Source: JBIOJB01 sp044450465 (GTDB lineage: Bacteria > Chloroflexota > Dormibacteria > Dormibacterales > Dormibacteraceae). Taken from it: a stretch of DNA of 16,054 nt. The stretch is from positions 1 to 16,054 of the forward strand of contig JBIOJB010000068.1 of assembly GCA_044450465.1 (NCBI GenBank). Direction: 5' to 3'. Position 1 is the first letter of the stretch. Each line of letters starts with the position of its first letter. Both the position numbers and the translations under genes were made by a program. Under the pieces are notes generated by a model. The model ran no database searches and was not told where the DNA came from. It was given only the letters and a program-made list of their open reading frames with translations. Below are positions 6,267 to 12,826 of this stretch, in pieces.

Positions 6267-6368
6267 ACCCCAGGATCGCTGTGATGTCGGTCATCCTGGC
6301 CAGGCCACCCTGCGGCGCGGATTCAGACGTCTCCTAACGCATTAGTTGCGGATCAGCCAACGACGGCT

Positions 6369-6836
6369 TCATTCCAAAGGCCAGCGCTGCAACGCAGAGC
6401 GCGCGAGAAGCCCCCACACGACGATAACCGCACCTGCCAGTCGTATCTCGGCTGTGACTGGAGTTGAGGGAATCAGCAGGATCAGGCCAGCTAGAACCGT
6501 GATCGTGCCCGAGAACGCGAAGTACCACCTCCATCGAATTGCAAGTGCGCCCATGCCCTTCGTCCTTATCGCTCCTTGTCGACGTTCGAGTACGAGCACA
6601 TACAGATATCCGCCTGGCATGAACCAGAACAGCACAATCAGGGCAATTGCACCTGCCGGAGCGGTCAGTGCTCGAGGCAGTCCTATGCTGCCGCCGCCAA
6701 GGCCAACCGCCAACACAACCGCCCAGATGACGAATGCAGCCACGACAAGGAGCTGTTGCCTGGATAGCCTCGTCAATTCAGTGGTGCAGGAGTTTACGAC
6801 AAGGCCTTTCCGGCGGCCGCGGACCTGCCGTCCCAT
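6369..6836 (-). CDS. Small membrane protein, about four TM helices
   Basis: I do not recognise a family. The 155-residue product has a basic N-terminus (MGRQVRGRRKG) followed by four hydrophobic segments: about 27-49 (LLVVAAFVIWAVVLAVGLGG), about 56-83, about 102-123 (WYFAFSGTITVLAGLILLIP) and about 131-150 (LAGAVIVVWGLLA). A basic loop with ERRQGAIRTKG lies between the second and third segments and would be cytoplasmic by the positive-inside rule. There is no signal peptide or enzyme motif. It converges with the mini-F1-beta gene and diverges from the methyltransferase gene over 50 bases, so it forms no operon. The strong hydrophobic pattern supports a real gene, although its third codon positions are less GC-rich than those of the ABC genes. 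Confidence 0.7.
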   Translation of the reverse strand: MGRQVRGRRKGLVVNSCTTELTRLSRQQLLVVAAFVIWAVVLAVGLGGGSIGLPRALTAPAGAIALIVLFWFMPGGYLYVLVLERRQGAIRTKGMGALAIRWRWYFAFSGTITVLAGLILLIPSTPVTAEIRLAGAVIVVWGLLARSALQRWPLE

Positions 6837-6874
6837 TGCCTGCGAGCAACGCGTCGGAGAATGCGAGCGGCGTA

Positions 6875-6880
6875 TAGGCT
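6875..6880 (+). promoter_or_regulatory. Putative -10 box (TAGGCT) for a leaderless methyltransferase mRNA
   Basis: TAGGCT fits TANNNT and ends 6 bases before GTG 6887, the same geometry as at the 2H gene. It lies in the 50-base spacer between divergent genes. No -35 consensus is evident. Confidence 0.45.
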
Positions 6881-6886
6881 CACTAG

Positions 6887-7609
6887 GTGGCGGACCTCGT
6901 TTTCGAGCACGCTCGCCTGGCCGAGATTTCCGACGCGCTAGAACCGGACCGCCCGGATCTGGAGCCTTATGTCCGTCTTGTCGCCGAGTTCGCGGCTAAC
7001 ACGGTGCTGGACATCGGGTGCGGAACAGGAACTTTCGCATGCGTGCTGGCCGGACGCGGCGTTGAGGTCATCGCAGTCGATCCAGCCGCTGCGTCTCTTG
7101 ATGTGGCCCGCTCGAAACCAGCCGCCGATCTAGTCCGGTGGATCCATGGCGACGCGACTGAGCTTCCGCCGGTTGAGGTCGACCTGGTCACCATGACAGG
7201 AAACGTGGCTCAGGTTTTCATCACCGACGAGCAATGGGCCTCGACCCTGCGTTGCTGTCGAAACGCGTTGCGCCCAGGCGGTCACCTCGTGTTCGAGACT
7301 CGAGATCCTGCAAGGAAGGCCTGGCTCGAGTGGGACAGAGTGCAGTCGCTTCGAAGGACAATCATCGAGGGCGTGGGAGCTGTCGAAACGTGGGTGGAGC
7401 TGTTGGAAGTGCACCAGGACCTAGTGACCTTCCGCTGGACCTTTGTCTTCGATGGCGATGCGACTGTTTTGACGTCAGATTCGACCTTGCGATTTCGCGG
7501 ATACGGCGAGATTATCGAAACGGTTCGCCAAGCGGAGATGACAGTCGAGGAGGTCCGCGATGCACCCGATCGTCCGGGGCGTGAGTTCGTATTCATCGCC
7601 CGCAGATGA
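6887..7609 (+). CDS. Class I SAM-dependent methyltransferase
   Basis: This 240-residue protein has the Rossmann-like methyltransferase fold. Motif I is VLDIGCGTGTF at residues 40-50, which binds S-adenosylmethionine. The acidic residue after strand 2 is the aspartate of VIAVDPA at about 65. WIHGDATELP (about 85-94) is motif II/III, followed by VDLVTMTGNVAQVF and ALRPGGHLVFETRDP, the post-motif strand. The C-terminal half (WVELLEVHQDLVTFRWTFVF and RGYGEIIETVRQAEM) is the cap typical of this actinobacterial group. The methyl acceptor is unknown. GTG 6887 is chosen since it gives the normal N-terminus and follows TAGGCT by 6 bases. It converges with the acetyltransferase gene, and a hairpin lies between them. 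Confidence 0.88.
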   Translation: MADLVFEHARLAEISDALEPDRPDLEPYVRLVAEFAANTVLDIGCGTGTFACVLAGRGVEVIAVDPAAASLDVARSKPAADLVRWIHGDATELPPVEVDLVTMTGNVAQVFITDEQWASTLRCCRNALRPGGHLVFETRDPARKAWLEWDRVQSLRRTIIEGVGAVETWVELLEVHQDLVTFRWTFVFDGDATVLTSDSTLRFRGYGEIIETVRQAEMTVEEVRDAPDRPGREFVFIARR

Positions 7610-7637
7610 AAGGCGGCCCGGGCGCCAGTACTGCTCT

Positions 7638-7675
7638 GCTAGTGGCGAATTACAACCGTATTCGCCTGTTCTAGC
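7638..7675. terminator. Bidirectional hairpin between methyltransferase and acetyltransferase genes
   Basis: GGCGAAT (7644-7650) pairs perfectly with ATTCGCC (7660-7666) around a 9-base loop. An outer GCTAG (7638-7642) pairs with CTAGC (7671-7675), leaving a bulge. It sits between two convergent stop codons at 7609 and 7685, the expected place for a shared terminator. Confidence 0.55.
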
Positions 7676-7684
7676 TCAGCGCGG

Positions 7685-8245
7685 TCAAGGTGATGAGATT
7701 CTCGAGTAGACAAGGAGATCCTTCCATTCGCCACCGATCAGCTCCCAGTGGCGGAGTAAGCCCTCACGGGCGAATCCGGCTTGTTCAGCCGTCTTCCATG
7801 AGGCCACATTCCCTTCCTCGACAAAAAGCTCCAGACGGGCGATCTCTAGGTTTTTGAGCGCCCAATCTGATGCGGCGACTAGGGCCGCAGTCATCGCACC
7901 TCTGCCACGAGCAGAAGGGCGGAGCCAGTAGCCGACGGAGGCCCGACCGCGATCGATGTCCCGAATCCAGACGCCGATCGCACCGAGAGGGCGATCGTCT
8001 GCTCCATCGGCAATAACGAAGGCATACCCCTCCCTGGACGTCAACCGATCACGCTGGCGTTGGATGAAGGCAAGGCCGGCCGCATCCGAATAGACGGCGG
8101 GCACGGTTGTGATCAGCGGAATAAGGGGGTCTGCCGACACCTCGTGGATCATTTCAAGATCGCTGTCTCGAAAGTCACGAAGGACCAGCTCGCCGGCCTT
8201 GAGGCGTGGCAGGATCAGCGGCTCGAAACTGTCGCGGTCAGCCAT
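7685..8245 (-). CDS. GNAT acetyltransferase, RimJ/RimL type
   Basis: This 186-residue protein belongs to the RimJ/RimL branch of GNAT acetyltransferases, which acetylate protein N-termini, antibiotics or small amines with acetyl-CoA. The N-terminal LKAGELVLRDFRDSDLEMIH is the usual first strand and helix. SVGYWLRPSARGRGAMTAAL (about 103-122) contains the CoA-binding loop RGRGAM. ELFVEEGNVASWKTAEQAGF (130-149) is the RimJ/L motif with N-x-x-S and the GF end. ATG at 8245 is chosen over the upstream TTG at 8263 because GACAAT lies 6 bases before it. It converges with the methyltransferase and diverges from the DinB-like gene. It is not closely similar to the GNAT at 2017. Confidence 0.88.
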   Translation of the reverse strand: MADRDSFEPLILPRLKAGELVLRDFRDSDLEMIHEVSADPLIPLITTVPAVYSDAAGLAFIQRQRDRLTSREGYAFVIADGADDRPLGAIGVWIRDIDRGRASVGYWLRPSARGRGAMTAALVAASDWALKNLEIARLELFVEEGNVASWKTAEQAGFAREGLLRHWELIGGEWKDLLVYSRISSP

Positions 8246-8251
8246 CGCATG

Positions 8252-8257
8252 ATTGTC
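8252..8257 (-). promoter_or_regulatory. Putative -10 box (GACAAT) for the RimJ/RimL-type gene
   Basis: On the minus strand GACAAT ends 6 bases before ATG 8245. A TTGACA overlaps it, but no spaced -35 is evident. An identical GACAAT precedes the divergent DinB gene at 8479 by 7 bases. Confidence 0.35.
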
Positions 8258-8465
8258 AACCAAGAGCCTGCGGTCTCCTGCGCCGCCTTGAGGTGAGGTG
8301 CTGCGACCAAAGCGGCTCTCCGCGGTCTAGACATCTACCAGCGTCCAGGTCCGGCCAGGCGGCTTAGCTTCATGTACCTCCGCGTTAGATCGGGTTCACT
8401 ATCAGCGATCTCGGATCGACTCGAGCAATGCACTGAGTTATGTGGTGCACGATCCGCTGGCATCG

Positions 8466-8471
8466 GACAAT
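8466..8471 (+). promoter_or_regulatory. Putative -10 box (GACAAT) for the DinB-like gene
   Basis: GACAAT ends 7 bases before ATG 8479 on the plus strand, and no Shine-Dalgarno sequence is present. It overlaps the alternative ATG 8470, which favours 8479 as the start. Confidence 0.35.
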
Positions 8472-8478
8472 GTCGCTG

Positions 8479-9018
8479 ATGGCCGACGCTATGGTCCGAG
8501 AAAGCCTGCAAGCCAATCTCAAGTTTCGCTGGACGGCTTTGATTCGCAGGCGCCTCGAGGGCCTCACCGACGCTGAGTACCTCTGGGAACCGGCCGCCGG
8601 TTGCCTGACGATCCGTCGAGGCGGCGATGGCTATGTGTTGGACCCGGTGGGGTCTACCGACATCCCGCTGGGCAACATCGCGTGGCGGATGGCGCATCTC
8701 GCCTTCAGTCTCTCGTCGCACCCCATCGCGGTGGTCGCCTTCGGGCCGAACTGGCCCAGACCGGACCTTGCCGCTCCAGCCGGGACAGTAGGTGAGGCAC
8801 TTGCCCGCCTCGATAGCGCTCACGCGCATTGGGAAGCTGCGCTAGGAAGGTTGTCGGATTTCGATCTCGCCCGAAACTTCGGCCCAGCCGCGGGCGAGTA
8901 CTCCACTAGCACCGCACTAGACCTCGTGCTGCACATCCATGCGGAAGTGCTGCAGCGTGGCGCGGATCTCTGCCTGCTCCGCGACCTCTACTGGCACCTC
9001 CACGGCAGGCCTGCATAG
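8479..9018 (+). CDS. DinB-family (YfiT-like) four-helix protein
   Basis: This 179-residue protein matches the DinB superfamily, metal-binding four-helix bundles that include bacillithiol and mycothiol transferases and many proteins of unknown role. The N-terminal helix RESLQANLKFRWTALIRRRL, the pattern LTDAEYLWEPAAG, then PLGNIAWRMAHLAFSLSSHP with the conserved metal-ligand histidine, and the C-terminal DLVLHIHAEVLQRGADLCLL with further histidines, fit three metal ligands in a bundle. FGPNWPRPDL and GEALARLDSAHAHWEAAL are typical of the actinobacterial branch. ATG 8479 is favoured because GACAAT precedes it; ATG 8470 or 8440 would add a few residues. A second, dissimilar DinB-like gene lies 150 bases on, on the other strand. 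A short hairpin follows the stop codon. Confidence 0.8.
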   Translation: MADAMVRESLQANLKFRWTALIRRRLEGLTDAEYLWEPAAGCLTIRRGGDGYVLDPVGSTDIPLGNIAWRMAHLAFSLSSHPIAVVAFGPNWPRPDLAAPAGTVGEALARLDSAHAHWEAALGRLSDFDLARNFGPAAGEYSTSTALDLVLHIHAEVLQRGADLCLLRDLYWHLHGRPA

Positions 9019-9022
9019 GGAA

Positions 9023-9035
9023 GACCCTGCGGGTC
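9023..9035. terminator. Small hairpin just after the DinB-like gene
   Basis: GACCC (9023-9027) pairs with GGGTC (9031-9035) around a 3-base loop, 5 bases after the stop codon. The stem is short and without a U-tract, so this is only suggestive. Confidence 0.3.
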
Positions 9036-9173
9036 CAGATGGATTGAGGTTGATGGTGGGCCGGGTTACCGTAAGGTGCAACGCTGGCCAGTGTGCCTTT
9101 TGCAGTAGCTCAAGGAGTTGTCGATGAGGCGGGCGTCGAGGAAGGGTCAGAGGGGCTGTTGACTCCCCGATGA

Positions 9174-9701
9174 CTAGGCCCGAGTCTCGGCCAGGGCACT
9201 CTGCACCATCTTGACGTGGGCATCTGCGTGGCGAGTGGTACCAAGCAGTTCGGCCCACTGAAGATCCGGTCGCTGAGACCCAGGGACGAGCCGCGCCAAC
9301 TGGTCGTTGCTGAGTCCTCGGAGAAGTTGAATCCTTTGTGCGCAAACTTCCCGCAGCTCTTCGAGTAAGTCTTCGAGGCTTTGACCGCGACGCGATTCGA
9401 CTTGCGCTTGATTCTCGCTGTTCACGTACGTAGTGCGTTCTTCGGACGTGTTACCACGGCGGGACAGGCGCACAGGATCGTCGTCGTCTGCCACCAATCG
9501 CTGTCCTATTGCGAGGAAGCCCCACTCGCTCTGGACAACATGGGCAAGGTGATCTGTCGCGCTCCACGGTGAGCCACCTTGGTGCTGACTGTCAGTGATC
9601 GGCCGCTCGCGGTCCGGGGGTCGAATCTCGCGAAACGACACCTCTACAGCTTCCATTGTCGCCCGTAGCAGCGCCGCCAGTTCTTCCGCCCGGTGATTCA
9701 T
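9174..9701 (-). CDS. DinB-like / mycothiol-dependent maleylpyruvate isomerase-type protein
   Basis: This 175-residue protein looks like the DinB/MDMPI-type fold. It has an N-terminal helix AEELAALLRATMEAVEVSF, SPWSATDHLAHVVQSEWGFL containing W-S-x-x-D-H-L-A-H with the first metal-ligand histidine, LEELREVCAQRIQLLRGLSNDQL, and a C-terminal LLGTTRHADAHVKMVQSALA with more histidines. Proteins of this fold include thiol-dependent isomerases and S-transferases; the role here is not known. ATG 9701 gives the standard first helix. An upstream in-frame start at 9788 would add 29 basic residues. TAAACT lies 10 bases before ATG 9701 and may be a -10 box. It converges with the first DinB gene and diverges from the phosphotransferase gene. 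Confidence 0.75.
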   Translation of the reverse strand: MNHRAEELAALLRATMEAVEVSFREIRPPDRERPITDSQHQGGSPWSATDHLAHVVQSEWGFLAIGQRLVADDDDPVRLSRRGNTSEERTTYVNSENQAQVESRRGQSLEDLLEELREVCAQRIQLLRGLSNDQLARLVPGSQRPDLQWAELLGTTRHADAHVKMVQSALAETRA

Positions 9702-9873
9702 AGATTCGGGCAGTTTATCCCGCGCTTGGTAGCCGGGCCGAAGCACTCGCGCATATCGAGCGCTAGCCCGGCGCACCTTAATTGACACCTTCAGCTTGTG
9801 TCAACGGCGTGGCAAATCGATCGCCGATGATCTCCCCTGATTCCGGACGAGCTACGGCACGTCCGCGAGAGGC

Positions 9874-9879
9874 TACGAT
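9874..9879 (+). promoter_or_regulatory. Putative -10 box (TACGAT) for the phosphotransferase gene
   Basis: TACGAT fits TANNNT and lies 4 bases before GTG 9884 and 10 before ATG 9890, both in frame with the phosphotransferase. It suggests a short or leaderless transcript and a start near 9884-9890 rather than 9923. Confidence 0.35.
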
Positions 9880-9922
9880 CGGGGTGTGGATGCGCTGCTC
9901 GCGCAGCGGGTCATCCGCGATG

Positions 9923-10669
9923 ATGGCCGACGTGAAGGAGATCGAGGTTGTCGTCGCCCATAACGAGCGCGCGACCCTGCGCGTCGGCGACGTGTTCCTG
10001 AAGATCGACGCTGATCAGACCCGCACCGACGTCGAGGTCGAGGCGATGGCGATGGCGCCGGTCCCGACCGCGGAGATCCTGTGGCGGAAGCCGCCCGTGC
10101 TCGCGCTCGCCGCTCTCGCGGGGACGGCACTCGGCCACCTCGGCGAGCCGTCGACCGCGTCGGCGGCGGCGTGGACTGCGGCCGGTACCGCCGTTCGGAC
10201 GCTGCACGCCGCGCCGCTACCGCCATGGCCCGGTCGGACCTTCGACGAGTTTGGGTCACAGCTCGACGCGGAGTGCGCGTGGCTCGTCGCCAACGACGTC
10301 CTTCCCGCCGAGGTGATCACGCGGAACCGCCGGCTCGCCCAGACTGCGCTCCGCCCGTGGACACCGGTCTTCATCCACGGCGACCTGCAGGTCGATCACG
10401 TCCTCGTCGCCGGTGACGAGGTCACCGGCGTCCTCGACTGGTCCGAGGCGTCCCAGGGCGACGCGCTTTTCGACCTCGCCACCCTCACGCTCGGACACGA
10501 GGAGCACCTTGGCGACGTCATCGTCGGCTACGGCACCAAAGTCGACCGCGAGCTCATCCGCGCGTGGTGGTCGTTGCGATGCCTGCTTAACGTCCGCTGG
10601 CTGGTCGAGCACGGCTTCGGCCCGCCCGAGGAGATGCCCGAAGTCGCAATGCTGAGATTGGCGCCGTGA
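9923..10669 (+). CDS. APH-family phosphotransferase (aminoglycoside phosphotransferase-like)
   Basis: This protein of about 249 residues has the protein-kinase-like APH fold. The catalytic loop is HGDLQVDHVLV at 152-162, with catalytic aspartate D154. The position normally filled by asparagine (HGDxxxxN) holds histidine H159. GVLDWSEASQGDALFDLATL (169-188) contains the Mg-binding aspartate D172. The N-lobe ATLRVGDVFLKIDAD (about 16-30) holds the lysine-bearing strand. Relatives phosphorylate antibiotics or other hydroxyl substrates, but I would not predict drug resistance from sequence alone. ATG 9923 gives the natural N-terminus (MADVKEIEVVV); starts at 9884 or 9890 fit the promoter better and add about 12 residues. 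From here rightward third codon positions are nearly all G or C, unlike the genes to the left. Confidence 0.85.
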   Translation: MADVKEIEVVVAHNERATLRVGDVFLKIDADQTRTDVEVEAMAMAPVPTAEILWRKPPVLALAALAGTALGHLGEPSTASAAAWTAAGTAVRTLHAAPLPPWPGRTFDEFGSQLDAECAWLVANDVLPAEVITRNRRLAQTALRPWTPVFIHGDLQVDHVLVAGDEVTGVLDWSEASQGDALFDLATLTLGHEEHLGDVIVGYGTKVDRELIRAWWSLRCLLNVRWLVEHGFGPPEEMPEVAMLRLAP

Positions 10670-10789
10670 AGCCGGCACGAGCCTGACGGCTCCGAGTGCC
10701 CGATCCTGCACTACAGTGCCCGCTCGTCGGTCCGCGACCTAACGACGGCTCCGTCGCGCTCTGCGGTCACGACATCTCATCCTGGGTTA

Positions 10790-10809
10790 AACCCCGACCG
10801 CCTGGGGTT
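10790..10809. terminator. Hairpin downstream of the phosphotransferase gene
   Basis: AACCCC (10790-10795) pairs with GGGGTT (10804-10809) around an 8-base loop. An alternative pairing with GGGTT just upstream is possible. There is no U-tract. Confidence 0.35.
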
Positions 10810-10836
10810 GATCAGACTCGGCTGCTAGACCGGCCC

Positions 10837-10941
10837 GAGTTGTCGATGAGTCTGTGACCCTTTAGGAAATACAGGGCAGGGCCGCGGTGACCTGGCTCAG
10901 CTTGGGTCGGGATGGCGTCACCGCAGGGGGTGGGGGAGCCG
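10837..10941 (+). repeat. Interspersed repeat, copy B, left of the ABC operon
   Basis: Bases 10848-10902 match copy C (14570-14623) at about 48 of 55 positions by eye, including an exact 19-base block GCGGTGACCTGGCTCAGCT. Further right GGATGGCGT and GGGGTGGGG are also shared in order, so homology probably spans about 100 bases. Within copy B GCGGTGAC (10884-10891) pairs with GTCACCGC (10917-10924), an 8-base perfect inverted repeat that copy C has lost on its right side. The copy is oriented like A and C. Confidence 0.75.
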
Positions 10942-11068
10942 GTTACTCTCGGATGGACGGATCCGCGGTTTCCTTAATGACGTCGCGAGCGCCCGGTTGG
11001 AGGGGATAGGCTCCACCCGCCAAACCGGCTGACATTTGACCTCCGCGGCCCTATCCGCCGGCGGATGA

Positions 11069-12826
11069 GTGTCATCGTTGCCGTTGGTGTCCACATTTCG
11101 GCAGCAACTCGCATTCCTGTGGGAGCACCTGCGGACCGAGCCACGCGCGCTCTCGCTTCTGGCGCTTACGGTCGCCGCCGGCGCAGTCGCGTCGCTGGCT
11201 GGCCCGCTGCTACTCGCGCGCTACATCGACTCGGCGCAGGGTGGCACGCTCGCGCAGATCGAGCTGGCGGCGGTCCTCTACCTCGTCACGGCATCTTCGC
11301 TGCCGGTTCTCGGCGTCCTCGAGACCTGGCTCGCCACGATCGTCGCCTGGCGCGCGACGAACCGGCTGCGCAGCCGCCTCTTCCGCCATTGCCTTGAGCA
11401 GGATCTCGACTTGGTCGAGCGGCACCCGCCCGGCGCCCTGATCTCCCGGATCGACGGCGACGTCGAGTTGCTTAGCGAGTTCCTTTCGACGTTTCTGGCG
11501 CGGCTCGGCACCGGCCTGCTCGTGATCATCGGCGTGCTAGTTGTGCTCGTCCGCATCGACTGGCGCCTGGCGGCGCTGCTCGGGCTCTTCCTCGTCCTCT
11601 GCGCCGTGGCACTGAACGCGCCGGGGAGAATCGCGCAGCGCCGTTGGCACCTCCAGCGCCGCGCGACCGCGGAGGAGTTCGGCACGCTCGAAGAGCTCCT
11701 GAGCGGGACCGAGGACATCCGCGCCAACGGCGCGACCGGCTGGGCGATCTCGACCTACATGCGGCGCGCCTGGGTGAGCTACGTGACGTTCCGACGCGCA
11801 CAGCTCGTCTCCAACGTGGGCTGGGCGAGCGCTCTCGTGCTCTATGGCTGGGCGACTGCCGCCTGCCTCGCGCTTGCGACGTGGCTCTTCGATCGCCACC
11901 TGCTGACCGTCGGCGGCGTGTACCTCGTCTTCTCCTATGCGGACGCGATCCGGACGCCGCTGGACGCGGTCAACCGGCAGCTTCAGCTGCTGCAGACGGT
12001 CGGCGCCGCGCTCGCGCGGATGCGCGAGCTGCTCGCTGAACGTTCCCGGCTCAGCTGGAGCGAGGTTCAGGTGCAGCTCCCGTCTGAGCCACCCACGGTC
12101 CGGCTGGACAGGGTCAGCTTCAGTTATCCCGGCGGCGGCGAGGTGCTGCGCGGCGTCACGATCGAGCTGCGCCCCGGCCGTCGCATCGGGGTCGTCGGCC
12201 GCACCGGGAGCGGCAAGACTACGGTCGCGCGATTGCTGCTCCGGTTCCAAGACCCGACACAGGGGCGTGTCACCATCTACGGCCACGACCTGCGTGAGCT
12301 GCCGCGCGAGGAGCTGCGGCGGCTGGTCGCCTACGTGCCGCAGGACGTGCAGCTGCTGCTGGGATCGGTCCGCGACAACTTGACGCTCTTCGGCCAGGCG
12401 CCCGATGCGAAGCTTCGCGAGGCACTGGACCTGGTTGAGCTCGGCGAGTGGCTGAGCAGTCTGCCCGCGAAGCTCGACACCCGCCTAGCTCCGGGCGGCG
12501 CTGATCTCTCAGCCGGCCAGGCGCAGCTGCTCGCCGCGGCGCGCGCGTTTCTCGCAGAGCCGGCGCTGGTGGTGCTCGACGAGGCGTCCTCTCGGGTCGA
12601 TCCCGTCACCGAGCAACGGCTCGAGGCCGCCTTCGACCGGCTGCTGAGAGGTCGCACGGGGTTCGTCATCGCCCACCGGCTGGCGACGGTTCGGACCGTC
12701 GACGACGTGCTTGTGATGGAGGGCGGGCGCGTGGTCGAGTTCGGGCCGCGGGTCGAGCTCGAGGCGAACCCCGGAAGTCGCTTCGCGGCGCTGCTGCAGC
12801 GCGGGCTCGGAGAGGCGACCGCGTGA
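11069..12826 (+). CDS. ABC exporter half-transporter, consensus ATP site subunit
   Basis: This 585-residue half-transporter has an N-terminal membrane domain of about six helices (to about residue 310) and a C-terminal ATPase domain. Walker A is GRTGSGKT (377-384). The Q-loop is in VAYVPQDVQ, the signature is LSAGQ (480-484, with A in place of the second position's usual G), Walker B is LVVLDEAS with catalytic glutamate E505, and the switch histidine is H536 in IAHRLATV. This matches multidrug or lipid-type exporters. The first residues have no signal peptide. GTG 11069 is chosen; an ATG at 11065 is in another frame. The stop overlaps the next start (GTGA, 12823-12826), so both proteins are made together and probably form a heterodimer. 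The substrate is unknown. Confidence 0.9.
   Translation: MSSLPLVSTFRQQLAFLWEHLRTEPRALSLLALTVAAGAVASLAGPLLLARYIDSAQGGTLAQIELAAVLYLVTASSLPVLGVLETWLATIVAWRATNRLRSRLFRHCLEQDLDLVERHPPGALISRIDGDVELLSEFLSTFLARLGTGLLVIIGVLVVLVRIDWRLAALLGLFLVLCAVALNAPGRIAQRRWHLQRRATAEEFGTLEELLSGTEDIRANGATGWAISTYMRRAWVSYVTFRRAQLVSNVGWASALVLYGWATAACLALATWLFDRHLLTVGGVYLVFSYADAIRTPLDAVNRQLQLLQTVGAALARMRELLAERSRLSWSEVQVQLPSEPPTVRLDRVSFSYPGGGEVLRGVTIELRPGRRIGVVGRTGSGKTTVARLLLRFQDPTQGRVTIYGHDLRELPREELRRLVAYVPQDVQLLLGSVRDNLTLFGQAPDAKLREALDLVELGEWLSSLPAKLDTRLAPGGADLSAGQAQLLAAARAFLAEPALVVLDEASSRVDPVTEQRLEAAFDRLLRGRTGFVIAHRLATVRTVDDVLVMEGGRVVEFGPRVELEANPGSRFAALLQRGLGEATA

Larger units (their letters stand above)
10670..11068. 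other. Intergenic region with hairpin and repeat copy B
   Basis: These 400 bases between the phosphotransferase and the ABC operon contain no credible gene. They hold a hairpin at 10790-10809, repeat copy B at about 10837-10941, and TTGACC near 11036-11041, which might be a -35 box for the ABC operon. No matching -10 is clear. Confidence 0.5.

Noticed and set aside
6244..6275. T-arm-like sequence (TGTGGTTCGAGTCCGCG) after the mini-F1-beta gene
   Set aside because: The T-stem can pair, with two wobble pairs, but there is no anticodon arm, D-arm or 5' acceptor, and a full tRNA would overlap the end of the coding sequence. GTTCGA alone is expected several times by chance.
350..9800. Integron cassette array
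   Set aside because: The row of small unrelated genes suggested it, but orientations are mixed, no paired GTTRRRY / RYYYAAC sites recur at gene ends, and no integrase is present.
11537..12286. Long minus-strand open frame of 249 codons
   Set aside because: It lies opposite the ABC gene, whose motifs are unmistakable; long antisense frames are normal in GC-rich coding DNA.
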